A DNA stretch of 64,000 bases from Luzula sylvatica (lineage: Eukaryota > Streptophyta > Magnoliopsida > Poales > Juncaceae), in NCBI GenBank assembly GCA_946800325.1, contig OX326960.1, positions 58,426,855-58,490,854 of the forward strand, given 5' to 3'. The notes beneath the pieces are model-generated. The model saw only the letters and a program-made list of their open reading frames with translations, did no database searches and had not been told where the DNA came from. Positions 11,770 to 22,263 of this stretch are shown in pieces. The translations under genes were made by a program, and so were the position numbers. The first letter of the stretch is position 1, and each line of letters opens with the position of its first letter.

Positions 11770-12372
11770 TAGAGGTGGCAATGGATCGGATCGTATTCGG
11801 GTTGGGTCATTTCGGGTTCGGGTCGTTTAAGTTTTCGGATCATTCGGTTCCGGATCGTTTCGGTGTTCGGGTCATTCGTGTCTTCGCTATATTAATTTTC
11901 GGGTAGATCGGATTTCGCAAAATTTGATTTCGAATCATTCGATTATCCAAAAACTTAGTTTTCAGGTAATTCGAGATTTATTTTATTGATTCCAAAATAA
12001 TTTAATAATATTATATTGATTTTAACAATAACATTTTAATTTTCAGATCATTCGGGTCGTGAGTTTCGGATCATTCGGATCATGAGTTTCGGATCATTCG
12101 GGTTTCGGATTAGTTCGGATTTCGGGTCGTTCGGGTTTCGAATCATTCGGTTTTGGGTCGATTTCGGATTTGAATCATTCGATTTCGGATCATTCGGTTT
12201 CGGGTCATTCGGTTTTCGGGTCGATTTCGGATTCGGGTCATTCGGTTTCGGATCGATTTCGGATTCGGGTCGTTGACTTTTCAACATTTTCGGTTCGGGT
12301 TGGGTTCGGGTTCGGGTTCGGACGGGTCGGGTCGGATTTTTTTTCGGATCGGGTCAGATTTTGCCAGCTCTA
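11770..12372. mobile_element. hAT-type MITE with TCGGGT minisatellite interior, copy 1
   Basis: The left end TAGAGGTGGCAA and the right end TTGCCAGCTCTA are near-perfect inverted repeats. They are flanked by TCTATGAC (11762-11769) and TGTATGAC (12373-12380), an 8-bp target duplication with one mismatch. An 8-bp duplication and TAGNG-type ends are hAT hallmarks. The interior is a degenerate minisatellite built from words such as TCGGGTTCGG and CATTCGG, most dense at 12050-12350. There is no transposase, so it is non-autonomous. Two more copies of the family are at 19591-19940 and 20112-45120. Confidence 0.85.
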
Positions 12373-12380
12373 TGTATGAC

Positions 12381-12783
12381 TATCATATTACTCAAAAAAG
12401 AATGTCTTATTTGTATTAGTGAATTACGATAAATAGATACTTCGTTGTCCTGCCTACAAACATTGCAAAATGAGCAACTATATACTCCTAAATTGTTATG
12501 GATGATTGTTATTTACTGGTCAATTTGAAAGGGAACATTAAACTTTTGGTTTCATATTTTTGACATATATGAATCTTTGGATACATGATGATACCTTAAA
12601 ACTAACTTTAATCGAGGTCCCTCTCTTTGGCCCAAACGTACCAAATCTAATTCTCTTCGGAGTTGGAGTGGCCCAAGCGTACCGTTTATAAACTGGATCC
12701 TCCATGGCATTGGTCCAGTAGGTTGTTAACCGGAGAGGAAATGAACCCCATTTTGATTGTCCCTTTGTGCAATCCCAAGCCTC
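12381..12783. other. Intergenic, nothing recognised
   Basis: Ordinary unique-looking sequence. An 87-codon minus-strand frame ends here but shows no family I recognise. Confidence 0.4.
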
Positions 12784-12786
12784 TAA

Positions 12787-13147
12787 GGGGCCGTTTGGCA
12801 AGCGGAATTAGTAGAGTGGAATTGGATTATAAGGTGGAGGAGAAAAAAGTTCTGGAATTAATAATTCCACAGTTTGTTTGGATGTCCGAATTATAAGATG
12901 CTGGAAAATATAATTCTTTGTTTGGTTGGTTAGAAAAATTTTGGAATTTCATTATTGAAAAATATAAAACAAATGTTTGATTAAAATTAACACAATATAA
13001 TAGTATTTTCATATAATATTAAATTATTATAATATTATTATTATAATATTATTATTATTATGTTATTATATTCTTCTTCTTCTTCTTATTATTATTATAT
13101 TCTTCTTCTTCTTCTTATTATTATTATAGTAATAATAATACTTATTC

Positions 13148-13191
<44 letters not shown>

Positions 13192-14394
13192 GTTGTTGTT
13201 GTTGTTATGGTATTATAATATTATATTATTATAATGTTATAATATGATTATGATTAATTGTAATTATTATTATTATTATTATTAATATTATTATTATTGT
13301 TGTTGTTGTTGTTGTTGTTATTATTATTATATTATATTATTACAATATTATTATTGTAATCAAATTAGTATAAATAAATAAATAATATGATTATAATATA
13401 ACATTATTAAAATATAAAATCATCATAATATTATTAATTGTAGTAATTTTATTGTACTAATTTTAATATTATAATATTAATTATAATAATAATATAATAT
13501 TAATTATAATTATAATATATATTCATAATACTTATATTAATATTAATATTAAAATATTGTAAATAATACTAATATATTAATAGTTTTATATTAATGCTAT
13601 TATATTAGCATATTCATATAATATACTATTATAATATTAACATACTAATATTATTAATATTGTTAATATATTAATATTATTTATATTCATAATAATATAA
13701 TATATTAATATTACATAAATATATTAAAATAATATAAACATATTAATAAATTATTGTATTATTAACTAATAATATATTAATATTAATATTAATATTAATA
13801 ATATACTCTAATATTAATATTTTTATTTAGTATATTAATATTAATATTTATATAAATATATCGAAATAATATTAACATATTGCTATTAATATATTATAAT
13901 AATTATTATTATAATATTAATTTAATATTAATTAATAGTATATTATTAATAATAATAATTTTAATTATTAATATTAATATATTAATATTGATATTGGTAT
14001 TAATATTATTATTATTATTATTATTATTTCCCTATTAAATATCCATGTAATACATTACTGTAGTATATAGTACTAATATTATAATTATATGATAATATTA
14101 TATTCATATAATACACTATTATAATAATACTAAATGTATTGCTATATTATAATAATGTTTTATTGATATAATAATATTTTTTATAGTAATAAATATAATA
14201 TATTATTGATTAAATGTTTTCCTCCACTTTGGCACTCCTCAAATTTGTGGAATCAAAATTTGCTAGAATAATGGAATTAGAAGATTCAAGAATTATATAT
14301 TTCCATTTTTTTTACACCCACCAAACAATGAATTTAACTTTGCATCATTTTAAAATACTAATTCCATTCAAAATTCGACCATCCAAACACCCCC
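12787..14394. mobile_element. PIF/Harbinger (Tourist-type) MITE with expanded AT core
   Basis: The left end GGGGCCGTTTGGCAAG and the right end, read on the other strand, GGGGGTGTTTGGATGG are inverted. TAA lies directly outside each end (12784-12786 and 14395-14397), the 3-bp duplication typical of PIF/Harbinger. GGAATTAG words follow both ends. Unlike usual Tourist MITEs of a few hundred bases it is 1608 bp long, because about 1.2 kb of TTA/TAT microsatellite occupies the centre. No transposase is present. Confidence 0.75.
13015..14205. repeat. Very AT-rich TTA/TAT/TTC microsatellite block
   Basis: Almost only A and T, with runs of (TTA)n, (TTC)n at 13073-13110 and (TTG)n at about 13190-13205 and 13300-13317. 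It forms the interior of the Harbinger-type MITE and seems to have grown by slippage. No ORF. Confidence 0.9.
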
Positions 14395-14779
14395 TAAAGG
14401 GACCTGAGAATTTTGATAGAAAAGAAAAAGAATACAAAAACAATTGGATGAAAACCAACAGAGAGGAATAATGAAAGCAAAAGGGGTTGGTTGTTACAGG
14501 TAAGACAGAGCTACAGAAGAACTTGCTCATCTCCTCTCCAGTTTCCACAATTTATCTTCTCATCCTTTTAGCAGGTTGGGTTTGTATAGGGATCTGAAAA
14601 TCATCATCTTTTCGAGATTTTCGACCAACAATAGATACAATTATTAATTCGATGTATTTTGTGATTATATAGGGAGTAAACGTGCCTTTTTCATTGATGG
14701 CAAATGAGAAATTTGTTAAATTGGAACAAATTTGCAATTCTGTTATGCTTCAGCAATTAGAGAACAGTGTTTTCAAATG
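14395..14779. other. Intergenic, nothing recognised
   Basis: Unique-looking sequence directly right of the Harbinger-type MITE. No gene seen. Confidence 0.4.
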
Positions 14780-15260
14780 AAAATGGAACAACAATGGAAT
14801 ATATACATGCAATGAAGCATACAAAATGTTAACAAGTGGTGTATACATTAAGAGTGAACTTAATAGTATTTGAAAATTCAAAATACCAGAGATTAAAAAA
14901 AATTATGGTTAACTAAGATGAATAAAACACTTACGTTGGATAATTTGAAGAAGAGGGAACGGAATATAGCCAAAAGATGTACATTATGCCACAAGTTTGA
15001 AGAATATGTTGAACATTTTACACAAGAATGTCACTATACAAATCTAGTATTGCAAAAACTGCATGGATTGCTTGCATTATCAATAATAAGCAATCTAGAT
15101 CCAATGAAAGTTATTTTAAGTAATAGAACATAAGAAATCTAGAGTACAAATATCGCAAACTTTGTGTTCCAAACCAAATATGGATGGAATCGATGGAAAG
15201 TTGTAGAATATCATTCACTAATTGCATGAACATGTTGGATAACTAATGGAGAGTAATTGA
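14780..15260 (+). pseudogene. LINE relic: zinc-binding C-terminus of reverse transcriptase ORF (zf-RVT)
   Basis: A 71-codon frame (14918-15133) contains LTLDNLKKRE, then CTLC, a glutamate pair and the block VEHFTQECHY. This is the C-x2-C ... VDHLFxxCP layout of the zf-RVT domain found at the end of plant L1-type ORF2 proteins. Upstream, in a shifted frame, remnants such as IWKFKIPEIKK match the entry of the same domain. Stops and frame changes on both sides show that it is dead and that only the 3' part is left. Orientation is plus. A reverse transcriptase core is not recognisable here. Confidence 0.6.
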
Positions 15261-16600
15261 TATTGATATTATTCTTCAAAAGAGGAAATTCATACAAGCC
15301 TCTTCTTTTCATCAAGTCAAATGCAAGAACACATGTAGTCAAACACACATTTAACACACATCATATGAATCAAAATAACTTGAGTAGTCCATCTAGTAGT
15401 GAGACCGACAAGAGAGAATGTTATAGACGTAGATATAGAATCATCAATTGAATTAACTCAAATTATGTCTCAAAGAACATCTCCTTCTTGAAGTTTCTTT
15501 GCTGATCGACAGTAAACAGTAATGGCGATAACAACACCTAGAGAGTAAATCCATTCTCCTCTACCTCCTCCAAACCACCATACTAGTCTAATCGGAACCC
15601 TTTCTCTTTCTTCTACTACTCTTCTTCCCCTCTCATATCATTTCCCCTTTCCTATTATCTTCCTCGAAAGCTTGCTACTATGGCACTGGAGTTTGATGAA
15701 CATGTTGGATAATAAGACTATATTTCTTTGGAGAAGAGGGAAAAAAAAAGAGAATTTCTAAATACTTATTTTATTTCTATTTCTCTTGTCTCTTACAAAC
15801 ACAAATGGATCTCTATTTATAAGCTAAGTGGTTCATGTATACATGAATCATATTAACTCCTACCTATTAACTCACACTAATACTCAAATACATGATTCAT
15901 AATTCTATGCAATGGACACATGTATTACAACTCTTAATGTGCCCCCTTATGTTTTTTTTGTTCCATAATTCTCAAATACATGTATTACAACTCTTAATGC
16001 ATGGAAACATGATCTTTCACACTTACATGATAAATATTCAAACATGAATCTAATTAATATAAAGTTTATATTAATATAAAGTTTATATAAATATTCAACA
16101 CAGCCTCCAAGTCTTGCAACTTTTGTTCCGAATTCGGAAACACCCCCGTCGACCACCTTATGTTTCTTTACGGAAGAGGGTGTCACAAACACGATAAGAG
16201 AAGAGTTGTACTTCTCCGTCTTTCTTGTAAGATCTAGACCTTACCCCCTTCTCTCTAAGAGAACGATTAAAGTGCCCATGCAACGTCGATAAGAGAAAAC
16301 TTTGCCCACTCAGAGTTATTTTGAATATCATCAAAAAGGGGAGTTTGTTGACTTGTTGGATGATATCCAAAACAACAGCCGAGCTACTAATATTTTCGTC
16401 TAAGTGTGATTAATGGGAATACAACATATACAAATATCATGAAATACGACAACATAACTTGGAGATCAAAACAAATAGTCACATGAGGAGTCACAAAGGA
16501 TCGGGATCTTTTCCGGTTTAATACGATGAAGAAACTGAAGAAAATACAGTTTATGACCAACGGGTAAAATGTACATATAAGGATAAACAAACATACGTGT
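15261..16600. other. Degraded LTR-like sequence, minus orientation
   Basis: At about 15711-15945 a block opens TGTTGGATAATAAGAC, contains on the minus strand a TATA-like CTTATAAATAGAG (near 15817-15830) and is followed by CCCCCTTATG. The last reads as a polypurine tract on the minus strand. This is the layout of a copia-like LTR in minus orientation. A partial duplication (ACATGTATTACAACTCTTAATG) occurs at about 15918 and 15974. No paired LTR or target duplication was found. The remainder to 16600 shows nothing I can name. Confidence 0.35.
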
Positions 16601-16619
16601 TCGTGAGCATGATTAAGTG

Positions 16620-17592
16620 TATAATGAAATTATGCACAAACTGATTCCAGGAAATGTTCCATTCGAATGGAATGATCTATCCGTTCGAACAGAAGCATAC
16701 GAGAACTTTTGTAATGTGATTACACAAAGTGAACTCAGAGACAGAATCTGTTCTGTTCGAACGAAAGAATAACTTCGTTCCAACGGAACATGTGTATAAT
16801 GGGTTATACATAGTATATGCATAATAGTTATGCATCCCTTGGTCCATCATTATCCTATATAGTATATATATGATGTTTCTCTTTCCACCAAGTGTTCCAA
16901 TCTGTTGAAATCATTATTGTAACTTTCTAAGAGTTAGACAAAAGGGTGCAAGTAAAAAAGAGAAAGAGAGAAATGAGAAAAGGAGTTTTCTCCATTAGAG
17001 AGTATCGAGATTTAGCAAGTATACGCACGAAACGACTAGAGAGTTACGTGCGTATCCGATAGACAACAACTCAAGGTGGATACGGGTAAAGGAATCATCC
17101 TTTTGATTCTCGTTTGTGATCCAGAGAGGTTTGACTTTAATCGAAACTGTTTCGGCTCAATCGAGAGGAGGACGATCTTATTCAAAGGTGTCGAGTCGTG
17201 TGGGTCTGGGACATATGCGTTACCGAAGAAACAAGAAGGAAGGAGGAAGAATAACTACAACCCTACGCTAATCACGGTATGGTTCGTTCGTTCTTCCATA
17301 TTCGTAAGCTCGAATCGACGACTTGACCCTGGATTTAGGGAAAGGCACCGCGTCCCTCATCCGCTACGCGGGGTACGGGGGCGGCGATCTTCTTTCAGAA
17401 ACTCGTAGCCGAAGACCGCAAGACCAAAGAACCAAACCCGCAGAAGACTCATCGAGAAGCACCGTGAAGGTTACGACATGAAACTCAATCGGGAGCGCTT
17501 GCAAGACTCGAAGATCAACACCGAAAACCCCCGAAAAAGACATAAAAAATTCCGGAGAAGACTTGAAGACCCACACGATCCCAAACCACTCT
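16620..17592 (+). repeat. LTR-like relic with palindrome cluster, TATA and leader
   Basis: 16650-16795 contains several short palindromes (for example TTCCATTCGAATGGAA and TCCGTTCGAACAGA). They are followed by a TATA-like stretch (ATATAGTATATATATG, near 16856), then about 700 bp with leader-like character. This repeats the order palindromes-TATA-transcript start seen in the LTRs of E1 and E2, here on the plus strand. The frame at 17076-17408 inside it shows no known domain and I do not call it a gene. Confidence 0.4.
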
Positions 17593-18821
17593 ATGGTATA
17601 CCCTAAACATACCCTAGAATTGGTGGACCAAATCTCAAAGCATTCTACAAAGCCAAATTTCCAAAAACACTCTTGATATAGTGCAAAATAACACTATTTG
17701 TACGGACGCTGGATTTCCAGCGTCCGAACGGTTTCTTATCGTCCCCTAATGCAGTCCAGATGCTTCAGCACAGCGTTTGGACGTATTGTGCATTTTTCAC
17801 TAATATCGTCCGGACGGGCCATTCCAGCGTCGGGCGGGCCATTCCAACGTCCGGACGGTTAGCTCAATTTTTGCAGCCCAGAGCCCCATTTCTCGAGATT
17901 TCAAAATTTGAACGTTGGGGGACGTCCTTCCATGTTTGGGACGCATATTTAGCCTGATTTTGTGTCATCCTGGCTGGTGGGTGCTCCCTCACCCCCTATA
18001 AATAGGGGAGCAACCCCATTCATTTTCTTCGCCCCAAATAAGTTATCTTCCTAGAAATCCTAGCCACCATTGTTGCGAGTGTGTGAGAGCTCCATTGCTT
18101 AGGCTTGGTCCAATTTTTGATATTTTTCGGGAATAGCCTTAATCCATAGAGCATTCTTGAGTGATCGTGTGGATACTTGGACAGTTCTTATATCCGTTGT
18201 TTTGTAGACTTAGTTTGGTGTGTAAAGGCTCTACGTCTTTGTTAGTCCTTGTTGTAATTGGAACTATTATAAGAGATTTGTCACGTTTTGTCACGGCAAG
18301 GCTATTTCCCGAAGGCGTAGGCATCGTTCTTGCCAAACTCCATTATCAGATTCGGTGTTATCTCTATCTTTTTTTTATTTCAGTTATTCAGCTTTATTTT
18401 CTTTTTCTTTTCTTTCTAGGAACTTGAGATTTCCTTATACTCCATCTGTGTTTGTGTGTGAATTGAAACCAGCGCATCTATAGTTACTTGAGTCATTTCG
18501 TAAGTTACGTATCAATTCGTAACCAGGATTAGTTTGCACCAAGCGTGTTATTTATTTTATTTATTTCTTTTATCAGATTCTTTCGTCGATCTTATTTTTC
18601 TTTTATTCTTTTCTTTATTTTATTTTTCTATTGTTGACTTGATCTTCATTTATTTATTTATTAATTCTCGCTTTACTCGTAACTATTCATTTTTTAGCTC
18701 TTTGTTAATTAACACAACATCTACTTTCACAGTGACAAGATTAAAAGTGATCATATAATTACATATTTAAATAGTTACATAATATTAATTAAGTTTAGAA
18801 ATTACGCATATAAGCATATTC
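17593..18821 (+). repeat. LTR-like repeat, copy 1, with TATA box
   Basis: This stretch is similar along its length to the interrupted copy at 19941-20111 plus 45121-46130. Shared anchors in order are TAAACATA, CCAAAAACAC, CGTCCGGACGG, CTATAAATAG, TCTTAATCCATAGAGCATTC, GTCACG, GGTGTTATC-like, TTAGTTAATTAACACAA-like and ATAAGCATATTC. The TATA box is at 17996-18005, and GTCCGGACGG-type palindromes lie at 17705-17865 upstream of it. The size and internal promoter suggest an LTR in plus orientation. The element between the two copies cannot be recognised, so this remains inference. Confidence 0.55.
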
Positions 18822-19590
18822 ATCCCCTTCTAGGCCATCTCGGGACAAAAAATTGTACAAAATTTAAAGCTTCATGTTTATTGTTAAGTCGGAATGTAAA
18901 TTTTTATGGCAATATGTTTTCTTGTAAAATAAATAGTTCTAGTGTGATGAATGAAACTGCTGGAGAACGCATAAGCATTGAGTTATTTAAATTATTCATT
19001 AACTAGTAAGTTAACTAAAACTACTAATTTCTTTGTCAATAATTTTTCCTAACAATGTGATTTTTTCTTTTCATTTTAGATATTTAATAGATCAATGATG
19101 AATGCATTTTACAAATATGAATTATACGTTTGTTATAATAAAGAATTCTCTTTTTATTACATTTTATTTGGATAATTATTAATTTTTGGTTTGTGATAAT
19201 TAGAATTAGTTTTTAAATGATTGTTGAGCTAATTCCTCTTCGAAACAATATGTCAAGAGAAATTTAAGTAATATTTATGGCACCGTGTACTTATTATATT
19301 TACAATCCTATGTTGAATATTTATTGAATTTATGGTTGTCATTTGTGTCGAATGGTATATATTGTGTATGATTTGATAATGTTTTGATTAATATTATTTG
19401 GATGTTAGTTTTTGTGATACTTCAAACAAATATAGAAAATGACATGTGATAGTAGTTAATTTTTGTGATACTGAAAACATGTGATGGCATGCCTAGTACC
19501 TGTTTAGAAAAAAAATATAGTACTTACTTACCTATTGGTCATGTCAAGGTGAGATTGATTAATTAATTATTATAAGAAAATCATATAGAA
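18822..19590. other. Spacer between the two LTR-like copies, nothing recognised
   Basis: AT-rich, no ORF and no domain remnant that I can see. If the flanking copies are LTRs, the internal region has been almost wholly lost. Confidence 0.4.
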
Positions 19591-19940
19591 TTATGGAAAT
19601 TCAAACATTAATTATTCCGATCATTCGGGATCGGATCATTCGTGTTTCGAGTCATTCAGGTTCGGTTTTATATCGGATTCGGATTATTCGGGTTCGGTTC
19701 GGTTTCGGATTCGGATCATTCGGGTTCGGGTCAATTGGATTCGGTTCATTCGGATTCGGGTCGATTTCGGGTTGATTTCGGGTTCATGTCATTCGGTTTC
19801 GGTTCGACTTCGGGTTCGGATCATTAGGTTTCGGTTCGATTTCGGTTCGTTGACTATTCAATATTTTTCGGTTCGGGTCAGATTCGGGTTCGGACGGGTC
19901 GGATTATTTTTTCAAGTCGGGTCATATTTTTCCAGCTCTA
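19591..19940. mobile_element. hAT-type MITE, copy 2, left end missing
   Basis: The TCGGGTTCGG-type interior and the right end TCCAGCTCTA match the MITE at 11770-12372. A left end like TAGAGGTGGCAA could not be found, so it is 5' truncated. It directly abuts the second LTR-like copy. Confidence 0.7.
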
Positions 19941-20111
19941 GATATATCGTAAACATAACCCTAAAGTGGTGGAACAACTAACCCAAAACTCAACGAAAAT
20001 CAAATTCCAAAAACACCATGAAAATGGCCAAAATACACTATTCGTCCGGGCTTGAGGAAATCAGACGGCCCTGCTCGAAATTCTATAAATAACATTGGGC
20101 GTCCGGACGGT
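19941..20111 (+). repeat. LTR-like repeat, copy 2, left part
   Basis: Matches copy 1 (17593-18821) from TAAACATAACCC through CCAAAAACACCATG and CACTATTCGTCCG to GTCCGGACGGT. It stops at the hAT MITE insertion and continues at 45121. Confidence 0.55.
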
Positions 20112-20434
20112 TAGAGATGGCAAATCAGGTCGGTCGGGTCATAATCGGGTGGGTATTTTTCAGGTTCGGGTCATTTTCATGTCCGGATCAATTTTGGTTA
20201 ACTCAACTCGCATTGGGTCGGGTTGTGTTCGGATTCTATTTTGATCGGGTTCTTTTTGACTTAAATTAAGCATTCGGGTCAGATTCTTCGAGTTCGGGAT
20301 ATGTCGGGTTTTAGTTGATTTCAGTTTCGGACAAAAATACATTTGATTCATTTTTCAGAGTACAGGTCTTTTGATTACCACGGTACTCTATTTTCGGGTC
20401 TCAGGTTACTCGATTTCGGATTGGATCAAGTTTG

Positions 20435-20611
20435 TGTTCTTTAATTTAGACCTAGAGGGGGTTGAATAGGAAGTCCTAAGGTCCAATTTTCGCGGTAATG
20501 GAATACAATTACAATTTGGGCGGAAGCGTAAATAAATTAGAGAAAGAAATACAATCCCGAACCAAATAACACAAGATATTTGTTTACGGAGTTCGGTAGG
20601 TGGTTGCTTTG
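20435..20611 (-). repeat. E1 3' LTR, distal part
   Basis: Matches the 5' LTR at 43594-43770 almost base for base, including ATTTAGACCTAGA and ACACAAGATATTTGTTTACG. It ends at CTTTG (20607-20611), the target duplication of A1, and continues after 36880. Confidence 0.9.
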
Positions 20612-21616
20612 TGTTGGGTATTCTCTCGTCCCCGGGCTCGCGCAGCGGATATGAAGGCCCGGTCCGGTTCCCAACATGAAATTGATCACGCACGACGGGT
20701 TGATCGCTTGCATCCTTCTCTTCTTCGGTGTCACGTTGGTGACTAGTCCGTGCGTCCCATACCACACGTCTCCCACCGTCTTGACCCGTCTCCGGTTGTC
20801 TTCGTGCGTCCCATGCCCACACGCTTCCACAGCCTTTTGCTCCTTCGGTTTGATCACAACGAAGAGCCACAAGTGTCGCTCCTCTACCAGTATCCACCGT
20901 GAGTCGTAGCACCTCGGTCGCGGATGCCCCTTCCTAGACGATGCAACGGCGAACTTGCATGATTGCGTTTGATTCTCTAAACTGAGAAAACACCTTTTCT
21001 CTTTCTCTCTTTCTCTTCGCATTCTTTCAAGACGTGATAAGAGTCTCTCTAATTTCTGGACTGAATTAGACTTTAATTGATTTGAATTAACTTTTATTCA
21101 CTATTTAGATCAGAGAGAAACATCCTATATATACTACATAGGATAAGGATGGGCCAAAATGTATGTATATCTACTATACACCTTTTCAAACAGAAAAACT
21201 GCATACACCCTTTCGGTATTCTGTTGAAACGAAAATTTTAAATCGTTCCAACCGACTTCAGACCTCACAAAAGTTGTAGATGATCTTATTATATTTCCAA
21301 CCCAATTTGGCCCAGCCTAATTGGAGTTCGGATGCGAAAGTTATGACGATTTTACTAACTGTATGTCAAACTGTCGTACCCTTTCGGTATTCCATTAACA
21401 CGACACTGATACATCGCTCAAATGAAATATATTTCTTCATGAAAGTTCTAGATAATCTCATTATCTAACCAACCCAATTTGAACCATTCAAATTGGAGTC
21501 GTTATCTGAAAGTTATAGCAGTTTTACTAAAACTGTTTCTTATGCCCACGAACGCGTACGTTCGTTTGTCCTTCTACGTACCATTTTACCGTTGATCCAA
21601 AACTGTATTTCCTTCA
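20612..21616 (-). repeat. A1 3' LTR
   Basis: 1005 bp, TGTTGGG to CCTTCA. It contains AAGGCCCGGTCCGGTT shortly inside the left end and a minus-strand TATA-like box in CCTATATATAC near 21124. It is very similar to 35812-36875 but lacks about 60 bp after GGTTCCCAA. The long open frames on both strands here (20406-21022) are LTR sequence, not genes. Confidence 0.9.
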
Positions 21617-22263
21617 GTCTCCCACTCAGTTTTAGATCTAACTAAAAGGTACTCATGTATATCACATATACACTATAGCAGAGAATCTAGCCCGCGTATT
21701 ATATACGCTAGAGCCATGCACATCCTATGTGCAAAAACTTGCAATCAAGCCCAACATAGTACGACTCGTTGTGTGACCGTGTATGTTCGTTTAACAATGA
21801 TAGTAAGCTGTTAAGTATTACAAGCCCATGAGCGGGATCTAGTCACTCCATCATGGCTACCCATGTTAAAACGAAAAATGATTGTGATCATTGTGGCTAT
21901 CTCGAATAGCGGTTATTAGTTCTCTTGTTAGCGATATCCGTTAATCAAAAGGAATGGTGATAGTCATCCATATAATTTGATTAATAACACTTATTTCCCG
22001 ATTCCGAGTTGAGTTAACAAATTTCAATCGATATTAACCATTAATATAATTGACTGCGGCCGCAGATTTCGTTAATCAACTCATCGAGCGGCGCCTAAGA
22101 AATATCTCTTCCTTTCGGAATAAACAATTTCTATCTTGGAGACTCACATTGAATTTCGTGTTTCGGACAATACCCAATGATGACCGTTTTGGCTCCTGTT
22201 ACGGCAGGCATAAGATCATATCAAAGCATTGTGTTATGCACGTAACGCAATCAATGGTCCCCT

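Noticed and set aside
12048..12379. Frames rich in Asp-Pro-Lys-Pro-Asn or Ser-Phe-Gly repeats
   Set aside because: Translations of the TCGGGT minisatellite within the hAT MITE in different frames.
17076..17408. 110-codon plus-strand frame as a gene
   Set aside because: No recognisable domain, starts in LTR-like leader sequence and has no supporting neighbours.
20406..21022. Overlapping minus-strand frames of 161 and 168 codons
   Set aside because: They run through the E1 LTR junction and the A1 LTR; the same frames recur at 26834-27268 and 35884-36172 in the other LTR copies.
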